A DNA stretch of 40,587 nucleotides, taken from NCBI RefSeq assembly GCF_013213975.1, contig NZ_JABSST010000019.1, positions 1 through 40,587 of the forward strand, read 5' to 3'. This stretch comes from Winogradskyella sp. (GTDB lineage Bacteria > Bacteroidota > Bacteroidia > Flavobacteriales > Flavobacteriaceae). The translations under genes and the position numbers were made by a program. Positions 15,933 to 25,019 of the stretch are shown here, piece by piece. The notes below the pieces were generated by a model that saw nothing but the letters and a program-made list of their open reading frames with translations, made no database searches and was not told the DNA's origin. Within the stretch, counting starts at the first letter, position 1; each line of letters starts with the position of its first letter.

Positions 15933-17069
15933 ATGAAACGGATTCTATTATTAGCAGTTTTAATTGTCGTGAGCACAACTGTATTTGCAACTACCATTAG
16001 AGTAGCAGAAGCAGAAGCTTCATTAAATAATTACGTGAGAGGTTATGGTAATTCTTTCATATTTAACGAAGGAGGTATTGAATTTTCAGTCTATAGAGAT
16101 GGACAATTTGACTTTTACATTCCAGATAATGGACCGGATGTAAGTGTTGGAATCAATACACCTGGATTTGCTTTAAGTTTTAATGCTGGTTACAACTATA
16201 ATCCATATGTACAATACGATAGATTTGGTGCAATTATCCAAATTCAAAACACACCAATCTTCTATGATTTCTATGGGCGTGTTAACCAGATTGGCGACAT
16301 CTTTATCGCATACAATAGTTTTAATAGAATCAGCAGAATTGGCGGTTTAAATGTGTATTACAGAAACAATATCTTTTGGCGATATGATGGATTCATCAAC
16401 ACTTATAACAGAGCCTATGTTTGGAGGCCTTGGCATAGATTTTATATCCTTCCACCAGTCAACTATTGTGTTATTAATGTAAATCCTTACAGACAGTTTT
16501 ATTCACCTGTAAGACACATTTGGTATAGACCATACAGAAACAATGTGAGATACTATAATGTAAATAATGGTAGACGCGGTAATACACAGATTACTAGAAG
16601 AAATAGCAATTATGTACAAACACCGCGCACACAAAGAGAACGTACTATTCAAAGAACAGTAACGCGTAGAAATGCAGAAATAACAAGACGAAGAACTACG
16701 AGCCTTGCTGAAACCACAAGACCACGTGCTATGGTTAGAACAACACGTAATAGCTCAAATACAAGAGTGTCAACACCAGAAAGGCCTACAAGATCTAATT
16801 CGGTTAGAACAACTAGAAGTCGCAATGAAAATGTGACTAGAACACAAAGATTTGTGTCTAAAGAAGTAGAAAACCCAAAAAATACTTCTGTTAGACAACC
16901 AAATGCGATGGAATCTCGTATATATAATAGATCGACATCGCAAAACAATAGACAACGAAGTACAATTCAGAAGCAAAGAAAAACGTCTTCAGTATCATCA
17001 AGATCTAATGCAAGTAGACAAAGTAACCAAAGGTCTACAAGGTCTAATTCAAGACGAGCTAGAGGATAA
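15933..17069 (+). CDS. Secreted YDRxGR-repeat protein with Arg/Ser/Thr-rich tail, paralogue 2
   Basis: A 378-residue exported protein; signal peptide about 1-19. It shares with paralogue 1 the block GGIEFSVYRDGQFDF (47-61) and 16-residue repeats starting at Y95, Y111, Y127 and Y143. A Tyr/Trp/Pro-rich part (about 160-210) follows. The last 165 residues or so (213-378) are a low-complexity, strongly basic tail rich in Arg, Thr, Ser and Asn, with almost no hydrophobic residues, so probably disordered and able to bind polyanions. The frame opens upstream at 15882, but that lies in the promoter; ATG at 15933 starts a proper signal peptide. Function unknown. Confidence 0.8.
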   Translation: MKRILLLAVLIVVSTTVFATTIRVAEAEASLNNYVRGYGNSFIFNEGGIEFSVYRDGQFDFYIPDNGPDVSVGINTPGFALSFNAGYNYNPYVQYDRFGAIIQIQNTPIFYDFYGRVNQIGDIFIAYNSFNRISRIGGLNVYYRNNIFWRYDGFINTYNRAYVWRPWHRFYILPPVNYCVINVNPYRQFYSPVRHIWYRPYRNNVRYYNVNNGRRGNTQITRRNSNYVQTPRTQRERTIQRTVTRRNAEITRRRTTSLAETTRPRAMVRTTRNSSNTRVSTPERPTRSNSVRTTRSRNENVTRTQRFVSKEVENPKNTSVRQPNAMESRIYNRSTSQNNRQRSTIQKQRKTSSVSSRSNASRQSNQRSTRSNSRRARG

Positions 17070-17102
17070 AAAATAAAACATGATTTTTTTTGGTTGGTTA
17101 GT

Positions 17103-17148
17103 AGAAGTCCCGTATGATGTATGCCTCAGAGCACCTTGCGGGATTTCT
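17103..17148 (+). terminator. Terminator after the 15933 gene
   Basis: A 10-bp stem with one G-T pair (AGAAGTCCCG at 17103-17112 with 17139-17148) and a 26-base loop, followed by TTGTTTAT. The long loop makes it less certain than the others. Confidence 0.55.
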
Positions 17149-17162
17149 TGTTTATAAATATT

Positions 17163-17190
17163 AAAAGTATCTAAATTTTTAGGTACTTTT
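17163..17190 (-). terminator. Hairpin across the stop codon of the flippase gene
   Basis: Arms 17163-17175 and 17178-17190 pair over 13 bases with one G-T pair and a very short loop. The minus-strand stop TAG (17171-17173) is inside it, and the minus strand ends in CTTTTAA. It can serve either direction. Confidence 0.5.
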
Positions 17191-18628
17191 TTATGAGCTG
17201 TGATACGTCATCAGATACATTCAACTTATAAATGATGCAAATATATAGTCCTGAAATTAGAATGGATTTTATACTGATATTTAGAATAGCATAAAACTGA
17301 AAGTCCCAAAAGTAGAAACTCATGCTCAACACCAATAGAATTCCAATTAACTTAAGACTATGAATAGAGTAAGGCAGCATGTTAAACTTCTGCTTTACAA
17401 ATAATATTTTTATAGTGTTATACATAAAAACTGCAAGAAACGTGGCTATGGCTGATCCTTCTATCCCATAAATAGGAATAAATATCAGATTTAATAGTAT
17501 TGCCATTATGGCAAGCCCAATTCCAAAAAGAAGCACCATGAAATAGTAGTCACTATTAAATAAGATGGCGTTATTATTACCTAAACTATTATCATAAAGC
17601 TTTGCCAAACTAACAATTAAAACCACAAACAATCCACCTGTAAACTCTGTTGGTAAAATGTCGTAAAGTGCATTTATATTTACCACAATTAAAAGAAATA
17701 TCAAACCACTAACAACCATTAAACTTAAAGAACTTCGCTTGTACAAATCTTCTAAAGCCTCAGCGTTATTTTCATTTAAATATTTAGCAGTTAAAGGCAT
17801 CATTATTTGATGCATAGATCGTTGCGGCACCGCAATAACAGTTGCAATAAAAATTGCAACACTATAATAGGCTACTTGTTCAATATGCGCTAGAAGCAAT
17901 CCAATCATAAACTTATCAATATCCAAAATTAACATAGCCACCGATCCAGCTATGATCATTAGCAGTGCATATTTGAAAATAGATCTAAATCCTTCGAAAT
18001 TTATAAATTGAAATTTAGGTGACCAGACAGAAAACGCATATAGCTTCATGATGAGCATTCGTAAAACATAAACCCCAACTAATGCTAAAATAAAGTCTTT
18101 AACGGTGATCCATTTTAAATACACTGCAATTAACAATACCATGATACAAAGGCGATGAAAAATTTCTTTCATAATATTGCCAAAAACGGTTTTCATCTGG
18201 ACCTTAGCCCATGAAAAGAAAATTTCAAAATACGCCATTGTAATAGCTAAAACCAAAATATGCCATAGATAATCCTTTACTATAGGATTTTCCCCAGATA
18301 ACAAAATAGCAATACTTTCATATGACAAATAGCCAATAAATACAGCCGGAATAATAACTAATAATGGCAATAATAGCATCAATGTGAGAAAGCTATCAAT
18401 GCTTTGTTTGGTTTTAAAAGACGAATAAAACTTTATAATAGCATTATGAACACCAAAAGCCATAAATGGCATCATAATATTGGCTGCAGAGAGCAAAAAA
18501 GCAACCAAGCCATAATATTCGTCAGTTAAAAAATTGGTATAAAGAAATAAGGTATTAATGGCACCTAAACCAAAACCGAGATAAGTGCTAATTGTATTTT
18601 TAAAAGATTGTGTTAATACAATACCCAT
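17171..18628 (-). CDS. Polysaccharide flippase (Wzx/MVF-like oligosaccharide transporter)
   Basis: A 485-residue polytopic inner-membrane protein with about 12 to 14 hydrophobic helices along its length and the layout of polysaccharide biosynthesis flippases (MOP superfamily): first helix AINTLFLYTNFLTDEYYGLVAF, an amphipathic loop, and paired helices in the C-terminal half with GIEGSAIATFLA (about 393-404). Such proteins move lipid-linked oligosaccharides to the periplasmic side. It lies 46 bases downstream of a glycosyltransferase on the same strand, which fits a surface-glycan operon. The substrate is unknown. Confidence 0.85.
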   Translation of the reverse strand: MGIVLTQSFKNTISTYLGFGLGAINTLFLYTNFLTDEYYGLVAFLLSAANIMMPFMAFGVHNAIIKFYSSFKTKQSIDSFLTLMLLLPLLVIIPAVFIGYLSYESIAILLSGENPIVKDYLWHILVLAITMAYFEIFFSWAKVQMKTVFGNIMKEIFHRLCIMVLLIAVYLKWITVKDFILALVGVYVLRMLIMKLYAFSVWSPKFQFINFEGFRSIFKYALLMIIAGSVAMLILDIDKFMIGLLLAHIEQVAYYSVAIFIATVIAVPQRSMHQIMMPLTAKYLNENNAEALEDLYKRSSLSLMVVSGLIFLLIVVNINALYDILPTEFTGGLFVVLIVSLAKLYDNSLGNNNAILFNSDYYFMVLLFGIGLAIMAILLNLIFIPIYGIEGSAIATFLAVFMYNTIKILFVKQKFNMLPYSIHSLKLIGILLVLSMSFYFWDFQFYAILNISIKSILISGLYICIIYKLNVSDDVSQLIKKYLKI

Positions 18629-18674
18629 GGCTTTACAAAGTACAACTATAAACGCTCAATATGCAAAAACAGCA

Positions 18675-19961
18675 TTAACTCTTAATAATTGAAGTTAGAA
18701 CTTTAGTTAAGTTTTTTCTACTATATCTCTCAATTCCTGTAGGATTAACAGTTAATGCGTCTTGCTGATAAGCCTTAAAACAGGAACTTATGCGCGTCTT
18801 AAGCATTTTCTTTTGCTGATAGTTAAAATAAGAACCTGTATTGGTTTCTTTGATTATTTGCTGTATATCTGAATCATCCGGACCAATAGCCAAAATTGGT
18901 GTTTCAGAAACTAAATATTCAAAGAGTTTTCCAGGAATTATGGCCTTCGTGTCTTCCGAATCAATTTCGATGAGTAATAGTAGTCTTGATTTAAGTTGAA
19001 ATTTAATAGCGTCGTTATGACTCACATAGCCAACTAAATTCACATAAGTTTCCAAACCAGAATTATTTAAAGATTCTAAAACATCTTCACTAACGACACC
19101 AACTAAATTAAGTTGAAATTTAGAAGCAAATTCTGTATTTGATTGGATAAGCTCTGCTAGAACTTCCCACAGAACTTTTGGATTGCGTTCAGAAAGTAAA
19201 GATCCAATATGAGATAATGTAAATTTTTCATCTTTACCCTCTACCCTTACTGAGTGATTATCATAGCCATTGGTAATTACAGAGATAGGCTGTTCTGTTT
19301 TAGTCTTAAATTCAGCTTGTGTATGCTCACTAGTTACGACAATATGATCTGCAGAATTCAACACTTGTGCTTCAAGTGTTTCATGTTCTAATTCAGAGGA
19401 TTTAGTTAGTTTTAATGCTTTATGATATCCTATTGTGGTCCATGGATCTCTAAAGTCTGTAATCCATTTTAAGTTTAATTGCTGTTTTAATTGTAATCCA
19501 ATAAGATGTAAACTATGAGGTGGACCAGTAGTTATAATTGTATCTATTTGGTGATCTTTTAGATAGTTTGATAAAAATGACACTGATGGTTCTATCCAGT
19601 TTTTCCTTGCATCTGGAATAAAATAGTTACCTCTGATATAAAGCATCAACTTTTCGATTAGTGATTGCTTTTTAGTTTTTGGAATAACACCTGAGCTAAT
19701 TGTTGTAGCGCTTTTTTTAGAGAATAGTCTAGCCAAGGCGTATGGCTCTTTTATCGGTAGCTTAATAATTTCAACACGCTCAGGAACCTCATTAAGTAAA
19801 CTTTGATCTATGATTGGATAATTAGGATTCTGTGGACAATAAACGATAGGGTCTATTCCAAATTCAGGTAGATACTTAACAAATTTCAACCAACGTTGCA
19901 CGCCTGGTCCACCAGCTGGAGGCCAATAATAACAAATAATAAGTGCCTTTTTAGTATCCAT
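18675..19961 (-). CDS. Glycosyltransferase, GT4-like (GT-B fold)
   Basis: A 428-residue retaining-type glycosyltransferase. The N-terminal motif ICYYWPPAGGPGVQRWLKFVKYL (9-31) is the glycine-rich acceptor loop of GT4-like enzymes. The middle has ITTGPPHSLHLIG and WITDFRDPW, and the C-terminal Rossmann half has SVITNGYD and the donor region IIPGKLFEYLVSETPILAIGP with the conserved glutamates. It is probably peripheral at the inner membrane, adding a sugar to a surface glycan. It sits 8 bases downstream of the YfhO-family gene and upstream of the flippase in one apparent operon. Confidence 0.85.
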   Translation of the reverse strand: MDTKKALIICYYWPPAGGPGVQRWLKFVKYLPEFGIDPIVYCPQNPNYPIIDQSLLNEVPERVEIIKLPIKEPYALARLFSKKSATTISSGVIPKTKKQSLIEKLMLYIRGNYFIPDARKNWIEPSVSFLSNYLKDHQIDTIITTGPPHSLHLIGLQLKQQLNLKWITDFRDPWTTIGYHKALKLTKSSELEHETLEAQVLNSADHIVVTSEHTQAEFKTKTEQPISVITNGYDNHSVRVEGKDEKFTLSHIGSLLSERNPKVLWEVLAELIQSNTEFASKFQLNLVGVVSEDVLESLNNSGLETYVNLVGYVSHNDAIKFQLKSRLLLLIEIDSEDTKAIIPGKLFEYLVSETPILAIGPDDSDIQQIIKETNTGSYFNYQQKKMLKTRISSCFKAYQQDALTVNPTGIERYSRKNLTKVLTSIIKS

Positions 19962-19969
19962 AAAACCAA

Positions 19970-22396
19970 TTACGCTGGTTCTTTACGCTGTTTTAATTGA
20001 AAGGCAATTGCTAACAAAACTAAAATCCCCAATAATGCAGAACTTGCTAAGGCAATAGAGCTTCCCGTCTTTACAACTCGCGGCTCAAACTTAAACTCAA
20101 TGGTATGATTACCGGATGGGACTTCCATACCACGCAGCACATAATTCACACGAATATGCGTGGCCAATTCTCCATCGATATAAGCGTTCCAACCATTTGC
20201 GTAATAAATCTCAGAAAACACTACGAAACCTTGATTTGGATTTGTTGATTCGTATTTTAAATAGTTTGGCTTAAATTCTTTTAAACCGATGGAAGCTGTA
20301 GAATCAACTGAATAATTAAACTGCTTCTGTTTCAAACTCCAATTATTCATACTCGTAACTGCAGCACGCTTTGTATCTAAAGAATCAAGTATTTGAATTT
20401 CTTCATTAGAATCCTTTAATACATGTAAAGATGACACAAACCAAGCATTACCGTTTGCATCGGGATTATCATATGGAAAAATCTGTCCTTGGTCTTCGGC
20501 AATGATATATTTTGTATTAAGCATATTAAGAACATTCATATTATTATTATAAATATGAAATTCCATAAGCTCATTGTAACGGCCTAATTTAGCAGCATGG
20601 TAACCAAATAAAGAATTGTGAAAATAGGCTGCGCGACCAGGGCGACGCTGTCCCTCAGATGACATGTCTAGGACACGATAATGGCCTTTATCTTTTAATA
20701 TTTTCTTATCAGCAGCATTAGGTTGATAAGGCTTATCGACGCTGATAGCTGAAACAAAGTCCTCATTATTCACATACGATTTATTAATGCTCACCTGATC
20801 AAACAAAATCAACACACCAAAAACAACTACAACAAGCACTTCAGATAATTTCTTTTTCAAGAATACATAAATAGTACCAGCAGACAACAACACTAAAATC
20901 AAACTTCTAATAGTATCTGCATTAAATAGTGTCTTTCTGTCTTTTATTAAAGCATCTATCAAAGGCTCAGGAATGCCTTGGTCTCTAAAGCTTTTAAAGT
21001 CGAAGAAAGTTGATTTGAACAACAAGAAAATCAAGCATAAACCTGCTGTTATAGCAATGGTATACTTGAGTGCCTTTAGCTTTTCGCCATCTTTTTCAAA
21101 GTCATTGAAAAGACGCACTAATGCAAATATTCCTAATACAGGAATGCATAGTTCTAAAATCACTTGAATTGAACTTACCGCTCTAAACTTATCGTAAAGC
21201 GGTACATAATCAATAAAGAAGTCCGTTAGAAACCCTAAATTCTTTCCGTAAGAGAGTAGTAAGGATAAGATTGTTCCACCTACCAACCACCATTTCAATC
21301 GACCCTTTACTAAAAACAGTCCTAGTACAAATAAGAAGATAATTACGGCACCAACATAAGCCGGAGCCTCGACTATAGGTTGATCTCCCCAATACATAGG
21401 TGCATTACGCGACAAATCCAATGCTTCAATTGGTGACGCACCCATAGTAACATATGTCTTATATGTTTCAGAGTCTTTACCAATATCTTCAGAATTACCA
21501 CCACCCATAAACTTTGGAATGAATAAGTTGAATGTCTCCGTAAGTCCGTAACTGTATTCAGTGATGTAATCTTTACTTAAACCACTGGTAGCTTCCTTAG
21601 CACTGCCATCCACATTTATGGTTAACTCGCTTTGACCTCGGGTACTTTCTTTGACGTATTCTTGGGTGGCCATGATATTAGTGGCATTGAGTCCAACCGC
21701 AAGAATAGCAGCAACAGAAAGTAAGCCTACAGATTTAAAAAAATGCGGCAATAATTTCTTCTTATAAGCATCAATCAAATAAACCAAGCCAAGGACTAAC
21801 ACCAATAACAATAAGTAATAAGTCATTTGAAAGTGATTGGCAACAATTTCTAAACCAAGTGCAACTGTTGTCAGTAAAAATCCGAGAACATAGTTCTTCC
21901 GGAATGTGAGTATTATTCCGGCCAATACCATTGGCATATAGGCTATTGCATGGGCTTTTGCATTATGTCCCACACCAAGAATAATAATTAAATACGTTGA
22001 AAATCCGAAAGCTAAGGCACCAAGTGCGGCTAGTTTAAAGTCAACCTTTAAGGCTAATAGTAACATGTAAAATCCTAAAAAGTAAAGGAACAAGTAATCT
22101 GCAGGTCTTGGTAAAAAGCGCAAGGATAAATCGAGCTTTTTAATGTAATTATGAGGGTATTTAGCCCCTAACTGATAGGTTGGCATACCACCAAACGCAC
22201 TATTGGTCCAATACGTTTCTTCACCTGTAGTTTTCGCATATTCTTTCTGCTGCTGCGCCATTCCAATGTAATGCATAATATCACTCTGGAATATTTTTTT
22301 ACCTTGTAAAACTGGACTGAAATACGCTAATGATAGAACCACAAAACCAGTTAGAACTAGTAAATGTGGCAATAAACGTTTGAAAGAAAATGACAT
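19970..22396 (-). CDS. YfhO-family multi-spanning membrane protein (GT-C-like)
   Basis: An 808-residue inner-membrane protein with about 12 to 14 helices in the first 540 residues and near the end (783-802), and a periplasmic domain at about 545-780. The first loop has the pattern SDIMHYIGMAQQQKEY (38-53), with an acidic residue where GT-C glycosyltransferases bind the lipid-sugar. The late motif YYANGWNAYIDGE is typical of the YfhO family. Relatives have been linked to glycosylation of cell-wall or surface polymers. It lies between DUF4834 and a GT4 gene in the glycan cluster. Confidence 0.85.
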   Translation of the reverse strand: MSFSFKRLLPHLLVLTGFVVLSLAYFSPVLQGKKIFQSDIMHYIGMAQQQKEYAKTTGEETYWTNSAFGGMPTYQLGAKYPHNYIKKLDLSLRFLPRPADYLFLYFLGFYMLLLALKVDFKLAALGALAFGFSTYLIIILGVGHNAKAHAIAYMPMVLAGIILTFRKNYVLGFLLTTVALGLEIVANHFQMTYYLLLLVLVLGLVYLIDAYKKKLLPHFFKSVGLLSVAAILAVGLNATNIMATQEYVKESTRGQSELTINVDGSAKEATSGLSKDYITEYSYGLTETFNLFIPKFMGGGNSEDIGKDSETYKTYVTMGASPIEALDLSRNAPMYWGDQPIVEAPAYVGAVIIFLFVLGLFLVKGRLKWWLVGGTILSLLLSYGKNLGFLTDFFIDYVPLYDKFRAVSSIQVILELCIPVLGIFALVRLFNDFEKDGEKLKALKYTIAITAGLCLIFLLFKSTFFDFKSFRDQGIPEPLIDALIKDRKTLFNADTIRSLILVLLSAGTIYVFLKKKLSEVLVVVVFGVLILFDQVSINKSYVNNEDFVSAISVDKPYQPNAADKKILKDKGHYRVLDMSSEGQRRPGRAAYFHNSLFGYHAAKLGRYNELMEFHIYNNNMNVLNMLNTKYIIAEDQGQIFPYDNPDANGNAWFVSSLHVLKDSNEEIQILDSLDTKRAAVTSMNNWSLKQKQFNYSVDSTASIGLKEFKPNYLKYESTNPNQGFVVFSEIYYANGWNAYIDGELATHIRVNYVLRGMEVPSGNHTIEFKFEPRVVKTGSSIALASSALLGILVLLAIAFQLKQRKEPA

Positions 22397-22468
22397 GAAA
22401 TCTTTATATTATTGATTCCGAAAAGTAACTAATTTTTAGTAAAGAATTAGAATGGGATTCAAGTAATA

Positions 22469-22741
22469 TTATTCGATTTCTTCAAAATCGATATACTCCC
22501 CCACTTTCTCATTAGAAGCCTTATTTTGTTTTGGCATTGTATCAATAACCGTTTCACCTTCCCTACGCTTTTGATCTGCACGTTGCTGTGCTTGATTTTG
22601 AAAATCTCCAAATTGTTGTCCAAAGCGTTCCTCCGCCTTCTTTGCAACAAATTTCATCAAAACCGGAGCAAATAGTCGGGATAATATCTTTAGACCAAAC
22701 CAGATAAGTAAAATTATTAATACTGTTCTTAGTAAACCCAT
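22469..22741 (-). CDS. DUF4834 small membrane protein
   Basis: A 90-residue protein with one N-terminal membrane helix (about 5-27: VLIILLIWFGLKILSRLFAP) followed by a charged, Gln/Lys-rich cytosolic tail ending GEYIDFEEIE. This is the pattern of DUF4834, found in Bacteroidota next to YfhO-family genes; the function is unknown. The other frame over the same bases (22459-22650) is a shadow. A minus-strand TATTTTTG is just upstream, so it may be the first gene of the glycan operon. Confidence 0.8.
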   Translation of the reverse strand: MGLLRTVLIILLIWFGLKILSRLFAPVLMKFVAKKAEERFGQQFGDFQNQAQQRADQKRREGETVIDTMPKQNKASNEKVGEYIDFEEIE

Positions 22742-22778
22742 AGCCGAAGCTTCTTATCGTATTTTATAATGTTAGTAT

Positions 22779-22786
22779 CAAAAATA
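22779..22786 (-). promoter_or_regulatory. -7 element (minus strand) for DUF4834 and the glycan operon
   Basis: On the minus strand TATTTTTG, matching TAnnTTTG, 38 bases upstream of the start at 22741. Confidence 0.45.
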
Positions 22787-22840
22787 CAATTATAGTTACG
22801 TATAATCCGTTATTAATCCTTAAAAAAAGTATAAATTATA

Positions 22841-22848
22841 TATATTTG
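22841..22848 (+). promoter_or_regulatory. -7 element for the outer-membrane protein gene
   Basis: TATATTTG matches TAnnTTTG and ends 18 bases before the ATG at 22867. It overlaps a TTG at 22846 that would extend the frame, so that upstream start is unlikely. Confidence 0.55.
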
Positions 22849-22866
22849 AATTCAAACCAAAAGTAC

Positions 22867-23835
22867 ATGCGCATACTCAAATCAATTTCTATCTTAATAC
22901 TGATTCTAACTTACTCGATGTCCTATGCTCAGTATACTGAGGTCATAAATTCTAACAGACCTGGACTTTCTGAAAGTGCCTTTGCTGTGGGTGTTAATGT
23001 AATTCAATTTGAAGTCGGTGCTTTTACAGTAAAGGAAGAACATGTTCCTTTAGAATACGAGGTTGCAGGTTTTGGACTTGACTTTTCTGTTCGCTACGGA
23101 TTATTGTTTGAACAACTGGAAATTTTGCTCGATGGTGCTTATCAAAACGATCAGATAACATTTAACAGCGCTTCAGTTGCAGTAGAACGTGACCGTTCAA
23201 ATTTTAGAAATTTTACTTTAGGAGCTAAATATCTGGTATATGACCCTTATAAAAATGCTGAGGAAGCAAAACCAAACTTATATAGTTATCATGCCAACCG
23301 TAAATTTCAATGGAAATCACTAATTCCAGCGGTTGCTGTCTATGCAGGTGCTAATTTTGACACAAAAGACAACCCATACACAGCACCAGATGTAGAAGGT
23401 TTTAGTCCAAAGGTCATGATTGCCACACAAAATAATTTTAATGGGGGTTGGGTGTTTGTTATGAACTTAATTAAGGATCGAATAGGATCTGAATTTTCTG
23501 AATTTCAATATATTTTTACACTAACGCATTCCTTCACTCCACAATGGGTTGTATTTGGTGAGGCACAAGGTATAAGTAGTGATTTTTATGCAGATAACAT
23601 CTTCAGAATTGGTGGTGCATATCTTTGGAATAAAGACTTTCAATTAGACGCAAATATTGCATTTAACACTAAAGATACACCTTCTGTATTCAATATAGCA
23701 TTTGGTGCTTCTTACAGACTAGATTTTCACAAAGACAAGAAAATCGATAATGGAAATGGAAATACTGGTAATTACAAGAAAAAGCGAAAAAATAGGAAAA
23801 AGACAGAAGACGAATTTGATTCTGATGGAATATAA
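22867..23835 (+). CDS. Outer-membrane beta-barrel protein (Phenol_MetA_deg/transporter-like)
   Basis: A 322-residue exported protein: signal peptide 1-22 ending SYAQ, then alternating amphipathic strands with many aromatic residues, as expected for an outer-membrane barrel. The opening INSNRPGLSESAFAVGVNVIQFEVG matches the start of the transporter family sometimes called MetA-pathway of phenol degradation, a name that does not prove that pathway. The C terminus, after the last strand, is a Lys/Arg/Asn-rich tail (about 294-322). The start at 22867 gives the signal peptide directly and is preferred. The next gene follows after eight bases. Confidence 0.75.
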   Translation: MRILKSISILILILTYSMSYAQYTEVINSNRPGLSESAFAVGVNVIQFEVGAFTVKEEHVPLEYEVAGFGLDFSVRYGLLFEQLEILLDGAYQNDQITFNSASVAVERDRSNFRNFTLGAKYLVYDPYKNAEEAKPNLYSYHANRKFQWKSLIPAVAVYAGANFDTKDNPYTAPDVEGFSPKVMIATQNNFNGGWVFVMNLIKDRIGSEFSEFQYIFTLTHSFTPQWVVFGEAQGISSDFYADNIFRIGGAYLWNKDFQLDANIAFNTKDTPSVFNIAFGASYRLDFHKDKKIDNGNGNTGNYKKKRKNRKKTEDEFDSDGI

Positions 23836-23843
23836 TTAGCTGT

Positions 23844-24962
23844 ATGATTACCATTAAAGAAGTAACATCAAAAAAAGATCTAAAAGCGTTTGTTAAGTTT
23901 CCTTTCAAACTTTATCATGATTCTCCGTATTGGGTGCCACCAATTATAAGTCAAGAATTAAAAACCTTCAACAAAGAACAGAACCCTGTTTTTAAGGATG
24001 CAGAGGCGAGATTCTTTTTGGCCTATAAAGGAAAGGATATTGTTGGCCGCGTTTCTGCTATAATTAATTGGATTGAAGTCAAGCAACAAGGGATAAAAAA
24101 AATGCGCTTTGGTTGGTTTGACTTTATTGATGACAAGACGGTTTCCCAAGCCCTATTAGATAAGATTACTGAAATCGGAATATTCAATAATTTAGAATTT
24201 ATTGAAGGTCCTGTTGGGTTTTCTAACCTTGATAAAGTTGGGGTAATGACAGAAGGATTTGATCATATTGGTACTATGATAACCTGGTATAACCATCCGT
24301 ATTATCAAGCACATTATGAAGCTTACGGGTTACAAGTTTCTAAAAAATATGTGGAAAACAAGTTCCCATTTAGCAATATTAACCCAGAGAATTTTAATAA
24401 GATACAGGATTTAATAAAGCGCAGATATAAACTTAAAGCCTTAGATTTTAAAACCACTAAGGATATCATGGCTTATGCAGATGAAATGTTCGATGTTTTC
24501 GAAACGTCTCATGCGAAACTCTCATCGTTCGTAGCTATTAATCCTGAACAAAAAGCCTATTTTAAGAAAAAGTTTTTACCCTTTCTTAATCCAGAGTATG
24601 TGAAGTTTGTGGTTGACGAAAACGACAAGTTAATTGCATTTGCTATCGTTACGCCGTCATTTGCAGAGGCATTACAAAAAATGAAGGGTAAGTTATTCCC
24701 TTTTGGATTTAGGCATATTATGCACGCAAAAAAACATTCAAAATCAGTAACCTTCTATTTAATTGGTGTACTTCCAGAGTACCAGAATAAAGGGGTTACT
24801 GCCATTATCTTTAATGAATTTTATAACGAATTTGAGAAAAAAGGTGTTGAGCAATGTATTAGAGGTCCAGAACTAGCGGATAATACAGCAATCCATCAAT
24901 TATGGAAACACTTCAATCCAACAGTGCATAAAAGACGATGTACTATGAGTAAACCTATATAA
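23844..24962 (+). CDS. GNAT-like N-acetyltransferase domain protein
   Basis: A 372-residue cytosolic protein of the YghO-like type. The N-terminal half begins with FPFKLYHDSPYWVPP (19-33), a conserved block of this family, and EARFFLAYKGKDIVGRVSAIIN, a degenerate acetyltransferase strand pair. The C-terminal half has LIGVLPEYQNKGVTAIIFNEFY (about 310-331), where QNKGV is the acetyl-CoA pyrophosphate-binding loop. The substrate is unknown. It follows the outer-membrane protein gene by 8 bases and ends at a strong terminator. Confidence 0.7.
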   Translation: MITIKEVTSKKDLKAFVKFPFKLYHDSPYWVPPIISQELKTFNKEQNPVFKDAEARFFLAYKGKDIVGRVSAIINWIEVKQQGIKKMRFGWFDFIDDKTVSQALLDKITEIGIFNNLEFIEGPVGFSNLDKVGVMTEGFDHIGTMITWYNHPYYQAHYEAYGLQVSKKYVENKFPFSNINPENFNKIQDLIKRRYKLKALDFKTTKDIMAYADEMFDVFETSHAKLSSFVAINPEQKAYFKKKFLPFLNPEYVKFVVDENDKLIAFAIVTPSFAEALQKMKGKLFPFGFRHIMHAKKHSKSVTFYLIGVLPEYQNKGVTAIIFNEFYNEFEKKGVEQCIRGPELADNTAIHQLWKHFNPTVHKRRCTMSKPI

Positions 24963-24995
24963 AAAATGCCTTATCAATACTGATAAGGCATTTTT
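24962..24995. terminator. Bidirectional rho-independent terminator
   Basis: A perfect 15-bp stem (24962-24976 with 24981-24995) and a 4-base loop, with A and T runs at the two ends. It separates the converging GNAT-like and oxoamine synthase genes. Its left arm starts at the last base of the GNAT stop codon. Confidence 0.92.
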
Positions 24996-25019
24996 ATTAT
25001 CATAACAATTATTAGATCT

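Noticed and set aside
16649..16976. Two minus-strand frames over the Arg-rich tail
   Set aside because: They are the complement of a low-complexity Arg/Ser/Thr coding stretch, which is open by composition.
16569..17069. Repetitive-looking DNA that might be a CRISPR or satellite array
   Set aside because: The repetition is at amino-acid level (Arg, Thr, Ser codons); there are no constant repeats with unique spacers.
22459..22650. 63-residue minus-strand frame overlapping DUF4834
   Set aside because: The other frame (22469-22741) has the membrane helix and DUF4834 pattern and a promoter; this one is a shadow.
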